A stretch of DNA of 64,000 nucleotides from assembly GCF_014646335.1 (NCBI RefSeq), contig NZ_BMNG01000011.1, forward strand, positions 248,001-312,000. Direction: 5' to 3'. A program made the translations under genes and the position numbers. This DNA comes from Streptomyces lasiicapitis (lineage in GTDB: Bacteria; Actinomycetota; Actinomycetes; Streptomycetales; Streptomycetaceae). This document shows positions 41,701 to 49,423 of the stretch, piece by piece; positions within the stretch are counted from its first letter, which is position 1; every line of letters starts with the position of its first letter. The notes under the pieces were generated by a model that did not search any database, was not told where the DNA came from, and saw nothing but the letters and a program-made list of their open reading frames with translations.

Positions 41701-42933
41701 GTGCGAAACCGTTCCGCGCTCATCCTCACCACGGTGCTGACCACGGGAGCACTGACCCTCACCGCCTGCGGGTCGCGCGACAAGGACAAGGGCTCCGACG
41801 ACAACGGCGGCGGCAAGACCACCGTCACCATCGGCTTCGACGCCCCCCTCACCGGCGACCTCTCCGCGCTCGGCATCGGCATGCGCAACTCCGCCGAACT
41901 CGCCGTAAAGACCGCCAACAAGGAGAACACGGTCGACGGCGTCGAGTTCAAGCTCGAGCCCCTCGACGACCAGGCCCAGCCCTCCGTAGGCGGCCAGAAC
42001 GCCCAGAAGTTCATCAGCAACAACGACGTCATCGGCGTCGTCGGCCCGCTGAACTCCAGCGTCTCGCAGTCGATGCAGAAGCCCTTCAACGACGCCAACC
42101 TCACCCAGATCTCGCCCGCCAACACCGGCACCGAGCTGACCCAGGGCGACGGCTGGAAGACGGGCGACAAGAAGCGTCAGTTCAAGACCTTCTTCCGCAC
42201 CGCCACCACCGACCAGGTCCAGGGCCAGTTCGCCGCCCAGTACCTGTTCCAGAAGGCGAAGATCAAGAAGGTCTACCTGATCGACGACCAGAAGACCTAC
42301 GGCGCCGGCCTCGCCGCGTCCTTCAAGGACACCTTCACCGACCTCGGCGGCAAGATCGTCGGCTCCGACCACGTCAACCCCGAGGACCGCGACTTCAAGT
42401 CCGTCACCTCCAAGGTCAAGGGCACCGGCGCCGAAGCCGTCTACTACGGCGGCGAATACCCCGCCGCGGCCCCCCTCAGCCAGCAGCTCAAGGAATCCGG
42501 CGCCAAGATCCCGCTCATGGGCGGCGACGGCATGAAGAGCGACGAGTTCCCCAAGCTCAACAAGAAGGCCGAAGGCGACTTCGGCACCTCCGTCGGCGCC
42601 CCCGTCGAGGAGCTCCCCTCCGCGAAGAAGTTCATCGCGGAATACAACAAGAACTACAAGGAAAACATGGAGACCTACGGCGGCGGCACCTACGACGCCA
42701 CCTGGGCGATCATCGAAGCCGTCAAGCTCGCCGTCGACGAAAACGACGGAAAGCTCCCCTCCGACGCCCGCGAGAAGGTCCTCGCCAGCATGAGCAAGGT
42801 CAAGTTCGACGGCGTCACCGGCAGCGTCTCCTTCGACAAGTACGGCGACACCACGAACACGATGATGACCGCGTACGAGGTCAAGAACAACAAGTGGGGC
42901 TCGAAGTTCAGCGAGGCCTACAAGCCGCGCTAA
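41701..42933 (+). CDS. livK: Branched-chain amino-acid ABC transporter substrate-binding lipoprotein
   Basis: A 410-residue type I periplasmic-binding-fold lipoprotein. The signal ends in the lipobox LTAC with the lipidated Cys at residue 23, then a charged linker. The ligand-binding domain begins TTVTIGFDAPLTGDLSALGIGMRNSAELAV and continues with VVGPLNSSVSQSMQKPFNDANLTQISPAN and KIKKVYLIDDQKTYGAGLAASF. Captures Leu/Ile/Val or related amino acids outside the membrane and delivers them to LivHM. The GTG at 41701 is preceded by AAAGGA. First gene of livKHMGF; codon use is strongly biased to C-ending codons, as in highly expressed genes. Confidence 0.93.
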   Translation: MRNRSALILTTVLTTGALTLTACGSRDKDKGSDDNGGGKTTVTIGFDAPLTGDLSALGIGMRNSAELAVKTANKENTVDGVEFKLEPLDDQAQPSVGGQNAQKFISNNDVIGVVGPLNSSVSQSMQKPFNDANLTQISPANTGTELTQGDGWKTGDKKRQFKTFFRTATTDQVQGQFAAQYLFQKAKIKKVYLIDDQKTYGAGLAASFKDTFTDLGGKIVGSDHVNPEDRDFKSVTSKVKGTGAEAVYYGGEYPAAAPLSQQLKESGAKIPLMGGDGMKSDEFPKLNKKAEGDFGTSVGAPVEELPSAKKFIAEYNKNYKENMETYGGGTYDATWAIIEAVKLAVDENDGKLPSDAREKVLASMSKVKFDGVTGSVSFDKYGDTTNTMMTAYEVKNNKWGSKFSEAYKPR

Positions 42934-43025
42934 ACCCCACGCACAGCCATTGACTCCAAGACCGCGCGGGAAGCGCCACCAGCGCTCCCGCGCGGTGCCA
43001 TATCCGAACCAACGGAGGCCCTGCG

Positions 43026-43955
43026 GTGAACGAACTGCCGCAACAGCTGGCCAATGGACTCATCCTCGGCGCGATGTACGGTCTCATCGCGATCGGCTAC
43101 ACGATGGTCTACGGAATCGTCCAGCTCATCAACTTCGCCCACGGCGAGATCTTCATGATCGGGGGCTTCGGCGCCCTCACCGTCTCCCTGTGGCTCCCCG
43201 ACGGATTCTCGCTGCTCGCCGCGATCCCGCTCATGATCATCGGTGGCGTCATATGCTCCGTCGCCGTCGGCACCGCCGCAGAACGCTTCGCCTACCGCCC
43301 CCTGCGCGGCGCACCACGACTCGCACCACTCATCACCGCCATCGGCCTGTCCATCCTGCTCCAGCAGGCCATCTGGAAGTGGTACCCCGAAGCGAAGAAG
43401 GACCGCACCTTCCCGCAGTTCAGCGGCGACCCCGTGCACATCTTCGGCGCCGACGTCCAGCGCGGTGACTTCTTCCTCATCCTCGCCGCTCCCCTGTGCA
43501 TGCTCGCGCTGGCCTACTACGTCAACAAGACCCGCACCGGCCGCGGCATGCAGGCCACCGCCCAGGACCCCGACACCGCCAAGCTCATGGGCATCAACAC
43601 CGACCGCATCATCGTCATGGCCTTCGCCATCGGCGCCGCGTTCGCCGCCATCGCAGCCGTCGGCTACGGGCTCCACAACGGCCAGGTCGGCTTCAAAATG
43701 GGCTTCATCATGGGCCTCAAGGCCTTCACCGCGGCAGTACTCGGCGGCATCGGCAACATCTACGGCGCCATGCTCGGCGGCATCGTCCTCGGCGTCGCCG
43801 AAGCCCTCGCCACCGGCTACATGGCCGACGTACCCGGCATGGAACAGTTCGGCGGCGGCGCCTGGAAGGACGTGTGGGCCTTCGCCCTGCTCATCCTCGT
43901 CCTGCTCCTGAGGCCCCAAGGCCTACTCGGCGAACGCGTCGCGGATCGGGCGTGA
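43026..43955 (+). CDS. livH: Branched-chain amino-acid ABC transporter permease LivH
   Basis: A 309-residue inner-membrane permease with about eight hydrophobic segments. The N-terminus has QLANGLILGAMYGLIAIGYTMVYGIVQLINFAHGEIFMIGGF, typical of LivH, and the C-terminal third has the GLKAFTAAVLGGIGNIYGAMLGGIVLGVAEALA motif, the coupling-loop region contacting LivG/LivF. The GTG start follows a GGAGG site at 8 bases. The stop overlaps a possible GTG start of livM. Confidence 0.93.
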   Translation: MNELPQQLANGLILGAMYGLIAIGYTMVYGIVQLINFAHGEIFMIGGFGALTVSLWLPDGFSLLAAIPLMIIGGVICSVAVGTAAERFAYRPLRGAPRLAPLITAIGLSILLQQAIWKWYPEAKKDRTFPQFSGDPVHIFGADVQRGDFFLILAAPLCMLALAYYVNKTRTGRGMQATAQDPDTAKLMGINTDRIIVMAFAIGAAFAAIAAVGYGLHNGQVGFKMGFIMGLKAFTAAVLGGIGNIYGAMLGGIVLGVAEALATGYMADVPGMEQFGGGAWKDVWAFALLILVLLLRPQGLLGERVADRA

Positions 43956-43960
43956 TACCC

Positions 43961-45805
43961 ATGACTACGAACACCACCAAGAACTCCGGGAACCCGGGAG
44001 GCACGGGGAACACCGGCGGCACGGCCAAGACGCCCGCCAACCTCCCCACCTCCGCCCTCCCCCTCCCGCCGCACATCGCCCGCATCGCCGTCTACGCCGG
44101 CTCCGCCACCGCCCTCATCGGCACCTTCCTCGCCTGGACCTGGACCACCGCCTTCCCCGGCGACCTCACCGTCACCGGCTACCCCGGCGGCCTCCAGATC
44201 ATCACCCTCGTCGGCGCCGCCCTCACCCTGCTCTTCGCCCTCGCCGGACAAGGCATCCGCGGCCTCGGCTGGCTCATCCCCGGCGGCACCAACAGCCCCG
44301 TCATCCTCTTCAGCCTCGCCGTACTCGGCTCCACCGGCTACACCATGGGCGCCATCGCCGAACACCTCGGCGGCGTCGTCAACCTCGAACCCGGCGCCTG
44401 GATCTCCGGCATCGGCGCCCTCGTCGCCACCATCGGCGCCCTCGGACTCCCCTCCGACCTGCCCGCCGACGAACCCCACCAGAACCCCTGGCAACGCTTC
44501 CGCTCCAGCCTCAAGGCACCCGCGCCCCCACGCGCCAAAACCCTGCCCGACTGGATCGAAATCCTCATCATCGCCGCCTCGTTCGGCATCGGCCTCTACG
44601 TCTTCGCCTACGGCATCGAGGCCTACTCCGAACTCTTCATCGGCTTCCTCATCACCACCATCCTCGGCGCCACGGCACTCAACCGGGCAGGCCTCATCCC
44701 CCGGCTCAACGCCCTCACCGCCAAACACCGCAACGTCACCCTCACCGCCGCGATCATCGCCGCGGCCATGTTCCCCTTCACCCAGAGCGACGCGAGCTAC
44801 GCCCTCATCGGCGTCAACATCCTCATCTTCGCCACCGTCGCCCTCGGCCTGAACGTCGTCGTCGGCCTCGCCGGACTCCTCGACCTCGGATACGTCGCCT
44901 TCCTCGGTGTCGGCGCCTACACCGCCGCCCTCGTCTCCGGATCGCCCGCCTCCACCTTCGACGTCAAATTCCCCTTCTGGGCCGCCGTCCTCACCGGCGC
45001 CGCCGCATCGCTCGTCTTCGGCATCGTCATCGGCGCCCCCACCCTGCGGCTGCGCGGCGACTACCTCGCCATCGTCACCCTCGGCTTCGGCGAGATCTTC
45101 CGCATCACCATGAACAACCTCAACGGCAGCGCCGGACCCGACCTCACCAACGGCGCCCAGGGCATCCCCAACATCCCCGACCTCGAAATCCTCGGCTGGA
45201 ACCTCGGCATCGAGCACGAAGTCCTCGGCTTCACCCTCAGCAGGCCCGCCAACTACTACCTGCTGATGCTCTTCTTCACCGCCGTCGTCGTCCTCGTCTT
45301 CCGCCGCTCCGGGGAATCCCGCATCGGCCGCGCCTGGGTCGCCATCCGCGAGGACGAGACCGCCGCCACCGCCATGGGCATCAACGGCTTCCGCGTGAAG
45401 CTCATCGCCTTCGCCCTCGGCGCCACCCTCGCCGGATTCGCAGGCACCGTGCAGGCACACGTCTCATACAGCATCACCCCCGAGCAGTACCTCTTCGCCA
45501 ACACCGTGCCGCCCAACTCCGCCTTCCTGCTCGCCGCCGTCATCCTCGGCGGCATGGGCACCATCAGCGGACCCCTCATCGGCGCGGCACTGCTCTACCT
45601 CATCCCCGCCAAACTCCAGTTCCTCGAGGACTACCAGCTGCTGCTGTTCGGCCTCGCCCTCATCCTGCTCATGCGCTTCCGGCCCGAAGGCCTCGTCGCC
45701 AACAAGCGCGCGCAGCTCGAATACCACGAGACCGACCAACTCGACGTACCCGACCAGCAGAAACTCCCCGAAGGAACCGTCGGCGCAAGCAAGGCGGGGG
45801 CGTGA
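43961..45805 (+). CDS. livM: Branched-chain amino-acid ABC transporter permease LivM (extended)
   Basis: A 614-residue permease, longer than E. coli LivM (about 425). The N-terminal 200 residues are a Thr/Asn/Gly-rich start followed by extra hydrophobic segments (for example IAVYAGSATALIGTFLAWTW, then LQIITLVGAALTLLFALA), which is usual in Streptomyces. The conserved LivM core starts near YALIGVNILIFATVALGLNVVVGLAGLLDLGYVAFLGVGAY and includes GINGFRVKLIAFALGATLAGFAGTVQAHV and FLLAAVILGGMGTISGPLIGA. ATG at 43961; a GTG at 43952 overlapping the livH stop is an alternative start. Confidence 0.92.
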   Translation: MTTNTTKNSGNPGGTGNTGGTAKTPANLPTSALPLPPHIARIAVYAGSATALIGTFLAWTWTTAFPGDLTVTGYPGGLQIITLVGAALTLLFALAGQGIRGLGWLIPGGTNSPVILFSLAVLGSTGYTMGAIAEHLGGVVNLEPGAWISGIGALVATIGALGLPSDLPADEPHQNPWQRFRSSLKAPAPPRAKTLPDWIEILIIAASFGIGLYVFAYGIEAYSELFIGFLITTILGATALNRAGLIPRLNALTAKHRNVTLTAAIIAAAMFPFTQSDASYALIGVNILIFATVALGLNVVVGLAGLLDLGYVAFLGVGAYTAALVSGSPASTFDVKFPFWAAVLTGAAASLVFGIVIGAPTLRLRGDYLAIVTLGFGEIFRITMNNLNGSAGPDLTNGAQGIPNIPDLEILGWNLGIEHEVLGFTLSRPANYYLLMLFFTAVVVLVFRRSGESRIGRAWVAIREDETAATAMGINGFRVKLIAFALGATLAGFAGTVQAHVSYSITPEQYLFANTVPPNSAFLLAAVILGGMGTISGPLIGAALLYLIPAKLQFLEDYQLLLFGLALILLMRFRPEGLVANKRAQLEYHETDQLDVPDQQKLPEGTVGASKAGA

Positions 45806-46740
45806 CCACCATGACCACCACAACCACCACCACCGTCCTCGAAGCCAGCGGCGTCACCATGCGCTTCGGCGGCCTCACCGCCGTACGCTCCGTCGACCTC
45901 ACCGTCAACACCGGCGAAATCGTCGGCCTCATCGGACCCAACGGCGCCGGCAAGACCACCTTCTTCAACTGCCTCACCGGCCTGTACGTCCCCACCGAGG
46001 GCAAGGTCTCCTACAAGGGCACCGTGCTGCCCGCCAAACCCCACCTCGTCACCGACGCAGGCATCGCCCGCACCTTCCAGAACATCCGGCTCTTCGCCAA
46101 CATGACCGTCCTGGAAAACGTCCTCGTCGGACGCCACACCAGGACCAAGGAAGGCCTCTGGTCGGCACTCCTTCGCGGCCCCGGCTTCAAGAGGGCCGAA
46201 GCCGCATCCCACGCACGGGCCATGGAGCTCCTTGAATTCATCGGCCTCGCCCACAAGGCCGACCACCTCTCCCGCAACCTCCCCTACGGCGAACAGCGAA
46301 AGCTGGAGATCGCCCGCGCACTCGCCAGCGAACCCGGACTCCTCCTCCTCGACGAGCCCACCGCCGGCATGAACCCGCAAGAAACCCGCGCCGCCGAAGA
46401 ACTCGTCTTCGCCATACGCGACCAAGGCATCGCCGTCCTCGTCATCGAGCACGACATGCGGTTCATCTTCAACCTCTGCGACCGCGTCGCCGTCCTCGTC
46501 CAGGGCGAGAAACTCGTCGAAGGCAGCTCCGAAGTCGTCCAGGCCGACGAACGCGTCGTCGCCGCCTACCTCGGCACCCCCTTCGAAGGAGCGCCCGGGG
46601 CCGCGGAAGTCGCCGAAGTCGAAGCCGCGGAAGCCGAGGCGGAAGCCGCCGCGGCCACCCCCGACGACACCGCACCAGGCACCACCGGTACCGACAACTC
46701 CGGTACCAGCACCACCGGTTCGGAAGGAAAGAGCCTGTGA
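45802..46740 (+). CDS. livG: Branched-chain amino-acid ABC transporter ATP-binding protein LivG
   Basis: A 312-residue ABC ATPase with Walker A GPNGAGKTT, Q-loop near FQNIRLFANMTVLENV, signature region LPYGEQRKLEIARALASEP (YGEQ in place of the LSGGQ seen in many ABC proteins, as in other LivG), Walker B LLLLDEPTAGM and a switch His in VIEHDM. A 60-residue Glu/Ala-rich then Thr/Ser/Gly-rich tail after LGTPF is not part of the nucleotide-binding domain. The GTG start overlaps the livM stop by four bases. Confidence 0.94.
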   Translation: MTTMTTTTTTTVLEASGVTMRFGGLTAVRSVDLTVNTGEIVGLIGPNGAGKTTFFNCLTGLYVPTEGKVSYKGTVLPAKPHLVTDAGIARTFQNIRLFANMTVLENVLVGRHTRTKEGLWSALLRGPGFKRAEAASHARAMELLEFIGLAHKADHLSRNLPYGEQRKLEIARALASEPGLLLLDEPTAGMNPQETRAAEELVFAIRDQGIAVLVIEHDMRFIFNLCDRVAVLVQGEKLVEGSSEVVQADERVVAAYLGTPFEGAPGAAEVAEVEAAEAEAEAAAATPDDTAPGTTGTDNSGTSTTGSEGKSL

Positions 46741-47453
46741 CCACACTGCTCGAGGTCGAGGACCTCAGGGTCGCCTACGGCAAGATCGAAGCCGTCAAGG
46801 GCATCTCCTTCAGCGTCGAAGCAGGCCAAGTCGTCACCCTCATCGGCACCAACGGCGCCGGCAAGACCACCACCCTGCGCACGCTCTCCGGGCTCCTCAA
46901 GCCCCTCGCCGGAAAAATCATCTTCGACGGGCAGCCACTCAACCACGTCCCCGCCCACAAGATCGTCGCCCTCGGACTCGCCCACTCCCCCGAAGGCCGG
47001 CACATCTTCCCCCGGCTCACCATCACCGAGAACCTCCAGCTCGGTGCCTACCTCCGCGACGACAAAGCAGGCATCGACAAGGACATCCAACGCGCCTACG
47101 AGCTCTTCCCCATCCTCGGCGAACGCCGCAAGCAAGCCGCCGGCACCCTCTCCGGCGGCGAACAGCAAATGCTCGCCATGGGCCGCGCCCTCATGTCCCG
47201 GCCCAAGCTGCTCATGCTCGACGAACCCTCCATGGGGCTCTCCCCGATCATGATGCAGAAGATCATGCAGACCATCAGCGAGCTCAAGGCCCAGGGCACC
47301 ACCATCCTGCTCGTCGAGCAGAACGCCCAGGCCGCGCTGTCCCTCGCCGATCACGGTCACGTGATGGAGGTCGGCAACATCGTCCTGTCCGGGACAGGAC
47401 AGGACCTGCTGCATGACGAGTCGGTCCGCAAGGCTTACCTGGGCGAGGACTGA
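46737..47453 (+). CDS. livF: Branched-chain amino-acid ABC transporter ATP-binding protein LivF
   Basis: A 238-residue ABC ATPase, the partner of LivG. Walker A GTNGAGKTT, signature LSGGEQQMLAMGRALMSRP, Walker B LLMLDEPSMGLSP and the switch-His region reading LLVEQNAQ, as is normal for LivF (Gln in place of His). Length is standard. Its GTG overlaps the livG stop (GTGA). Last gene of the operon; a strong hairpin follows 23 bases on. Confidence 0.95.
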   Translation: MTTLLEVEDLRVAYGKIEAVKGISFSVEAGQVVTLIGTNGAGKTTTLRTLSGLLKPLAGKIIFDGQPLNHVPAHKIVALGLAHSPEGRHIFPRLTITENLQLGAYLRDDKAGIDKDIQRAYELFPILGERRKQAAGTLSGGEQQMLAMGRALMSRPKLLMLDEPSMGLSPIMMQKIMQTISELKAQGTTILLVEQNAQAALSLADHGHVMEVGNIVLSGTGQDLLHDESVRKAYLGED

Positions 47454-47476
47454 TCTGGCCCCTGGGCCCTGAGCAG

Positions 47477-47520
47477 CGAAGAGGGCGGTCACCCCGGTGT
47501 CGGGGGGACCGCCCTCTTCG
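47477..47520. terminator. Bidirectional terminator between livF and the ANTAR regulator
   Basis: A 14-bp outer stem CGAAGAGGGCGGTC / GACCGCCCTCTTCG with an inner CCCC/GGGG stem around a short loop. It sits 23 bases after livF and can stop both convergent transcripts. Confidence 0.85.
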
Positions 47521-47539
47521 ATGGTTCGTTTGGCTGACC

Positions 47540-47582
47540 GCCGGTGGGGGCTGGTCGCGCAGTTCCCCGCGCCCCTTACGGG
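47540..47582. repeat. Family B dispersed repeat, copy 1
   Basis: A 43-base block containing GGCTGGTCGCGCAGTTCC and CGCGCCCCTTACGGG, identical to 62529-62571. It lies just past the stop of the ANTAR regulator on the minus strand. In this copy the bases after TTACGGG do not extend the hairpin seen in copy 2. Confidence 0.75.
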
Positions 47583-47593
47583 CCCCGACAGCG

Positions 47594-48247
47594 CTAGCCC
47601 TTGGCTGCCTTCTTTTCCTCCGCGTCCTCGATTACCGCCTCCGCCACCTGCTGCATCGACAGGCGGCGGTCCATCGACGTCTTCTGGATCCAGCGGAACG
47701 CGGCGGGCTCCGTCAGGCCGTACTCCGTCTGGAGAATCGACTTCGCGCGGTCCACCAGCTTGCGGGTCTCCAGGCGCTGCGTGAGGTCGGCGACCTCCTG
47801 CTCCAGGGCCTTCAGCTCCGTGAAGCGGGACACCGCCATCTCGATGGCGGGCACCACGTCGCTCTTGCTGAACGGCTTCACGAGATACGCCATCGCGCCG
47901 GCGTCGCGGGCGCGCTCGACGAGATCGCGCTGGGAGAACGCGGTGAGCATGAGGACCGGGGCGATGGACTCGCCGGCGATCTTCTCCGCCGCGGAGATCC
48001 CGTCCAGGACGGGCATCTTCACGTCCAGGATGACGAGGTCCGGCTTGTGCTCGCGGGCGAGCTCGATCGCCGTCTCGCCGTCGCCGGCCTCGCCCACGAC
48101 GGTGTAGCCCTCTTCCTCGAGCATCTCTTTGAGGTCGAGGCGGATGAGGGCCTCGTCCTCGGCGATGACGACGCGGGTCGTCAGCGGCGGGACGTGCGAC
48201 TGCTCGTCGGACACGTCGGCGGGCTCGGGCGACTCGGGGGTGGTCAC
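47594..48247 (-). CDS. pdtaR: ANTAR-domain response regulator (PdtaR-like)
   Basis: A 217-residue two-domain regulator. An acidic N-terminal tail leads into a receiver domain (about 25-143) with VVIAEDEALIRLDLKEML (acidic pocket), the phospho-acceptor Asp in DLVILDVKMP, the switch Thr in LMLTAFSQRDLV and the Lys in YLVKPF. A coiled region (LEQEVADLTQRLETRKLVDRAK) and the ANTAR domain (AKSILQTEYGLTEPAAFRWIQKTSMDRRLSMQQVAEAVI) follow. ANTAR binds paired RNA hairpins and prevents termination. The order and much of the sequence match PdtaR of M. tuberculosis, from memory. The GTG at 48247 has GAGGAG at 5-6 bases. The cognate kinase is not in the window. Confidence 0.9.
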   Translation of the reverse strand: MTTPESPEPADVSDEQSHVPPLTTRVVIAEDEALIRLDLKEMLEEEGYTVVGEAGDGETAIELAREHKPDLVILDVKMPVLDGISAAEKIAGESIAPVLMLTAFSQRDLVERARDAGAMAYLVKPFSKSDVVPAIEMAVSRFTELKALEQEVADLTQRLETRKLVDRAKSILQTEYGLTEPAAFRWIQKTSMDRRLSMQQVAEAVIEDAEEKKAAKG

Positions 48248-48346
48248 GGGGGCTCCTCGGTACGGGCAGATACTGCTTCCCAAGAGCGTACCTAGCTGCG
48301 GTATGGTGGATGCGCGCAGGGTGAGGGGAAACCTTCGATTCTGTGG

Positions 48347-48421
48347 GCCCCGGTAGCCCAATTGGCAGCAGGCAATGGATTCAAAACCCATACAGTGTCG
48401 GTTCGAGTCCGACCCGGGGCA
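48347..48421 (+). tRNA. tRNA-Leu(CAA)-like, with short variable arm
   Basis: A 75-nt cloverleaf without encoded CCA. The acceptor stem is GCCCCGG/CCGGGGC with discriminator A. The D arm has a 3-bp stem (GCC/GGC) and a loop with TTGGCAGC. The anticodon arm is ATGGA-TTCAAAA-CCCAT with anticodon CAA (48382-48384) and an A-C mismatch at the loop-closing pair. The variable arm is only 5 nt (ACAGT), and the T arm is GTCGG-TTCGAGT-CCGAC. CAA is a leucine anticodon, but normal leucine tRNAs have a long class II variable arm, so the amino-acid identity is uncertain. Confidence 0.82.
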
Positions 48422-48426
48422 CTTTT

Positions 48427-48441
48427 CCTTGGATTCCAAGG
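48427..48441 (+). terminator. Small hairpin after the tRNA
   Basis: CCTTGG, loop ATT, CCAAGG, directly after a TTTT run that follows the tRNA 3' end. It could mark the end of the tRNA transcript but is short. Confidence 0.3.
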
Positions 48442-48530
48442 TCACGCGAGAATCGATCCACGTCACTTGATCGTGTGAGCAATCGCCCTTTCCGCCACTT
48501 CTGGCGCATCTCCGGCTCAGTATCGGCCGC

Positions 48531-49304
48531 ATGTACGACATGGGCACACGCAAGCAGGCTCTGGCTCTCGTCTCCCAGGGGCGCAGTCTCAACTCCGTGA
48601 GCAAGGAAGTGGGCGTCTCGCGCGCGGCGATCCGTTCCTGGCAGACGCGAATCGAACCGCTCGGCAGGACCGCTCCCGGGTGTCCCAGGTGCGGTGACGT
48701 TCCCGGCAAGCCCGGCGACCAGGCCGCCTACTCGTACTTACTGGGTCTCTATCTCGGTGACGGCTGCATCAGCTCCCACCGCCGTGGCGTCTACTTCCTG
48801 CGCATCGCGTGCGCGGACGCCTGGCCCGGCCTCATCGACTCCTGCGCGGAGGCGGTCGGCGTCCTGCGTCCGGACAACAAGGTGTTCCGCGTCCAGCGTC
48901 AGGGCTGCCAGTACGTCACCTGCTACAGCAAGCACTGGCCCTGCCTGTTCCCACAGCACGGCCCCGGCAAGAAGCACGAGCGCGCCATCGTGCTCGAACG
49001 ATGGCAGCAGGAGATCGTCGACGAGCACCCGTGGGAGTTCATCCGCGGCCTCATCCACTCCGACGGCTGCCGCATCACCAACTGGACCACCCGGCTCGTC
49101 GGCGGCGTAACCAAGCGCTACGAGTACCCGCGGTACTTCTTCACGAACACGTCCACCGACATCGTCGGGCTCTTCACCGGCACCCTCGACCGGCTCGGCG
49201 TCGAGTGGAAGACACTGCACCAGAGCCGCGCCGCCGTCACCGTCTCCATCGCCCGCAAAGCCTCCGTCGCTCTCATGGACACCCACGTAGGCCCCAAATA
49301 CTGA
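48531..49304 (+). CDS. HTH plus two-motif LAGLIDADG protein (homing endonuclease or derived regulator)
   Basis: A 257-residue protein beginning 109 bases after the tRNA. Residues 5-38 (GTRKQALALVSQGRSLNSVSKEVGVSRAAIRSW) are a transposase/resolvase-like helix-turn-helix. Residues 51-54 are CPRC. Two LAGLIDADG-type helices follow, YLLGLYLGDG (69-78) and FIRGLIHSDG (170-179), each ending in the acidic residue that binds metal in homing endonucleases. Two motifs imply a monomeric pseudo-dimer. It is neither in an intron nor an intein, so it is free-standing. Either an active homing endonuclease near a tRNA, or a domesticated DNA-binding protein, as WhiA is thought to be. No ribosome site; the start is 48531 or 48540. 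Confidence 0.75.
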   Translation: MYDMGTRKQALALVSQGRSLNSVSKEVGVSRAAIRSWQTRIEPLGRTAPGCPRCGDVPGKPGDQAAYSYLLGLYLGDGCISSHRRGVYFLRIACADAWPGLIDSCAEAVGVLRPDNKVFRVQRQGCQYVTCYSKHWPCLFPQHGPGKKHERAIVLERWQQEIVDEHPWEFIRGLIHSDGCRITNWTTRLVGGVTKRYEYPRYFFTNTSTDIVGLFTGTLDRLGVEWKTLHQSRAAVTVSIARKASVALMDTHVGPKY

Positions 49305-49386
49305 CCCCGCAACCGCCCCCGCAATAGGACGCGTCACCGTCCTCCCTCACCCCCCTTGGGACTCTCCCCAAATCGCGGCGCGGGCG

Positions 49387-49416
49387 TTGACCCGGTCGAA
49401 ACCGCGCTGCGATCTT
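49387..49416 (+). promoter_or_regulatory. Possible promoter for a leaderless alkyl-sulfatase transcript
   Basis: TTGACC, an 18-base spacer and GATCTT, ending 7 bases before the ATG at 49424. The start point would fall on or next to the A of the start codon, and no ribosome site is present. Confidence 0.4.
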
Positions 49417-49423
49417 CGGGCGC

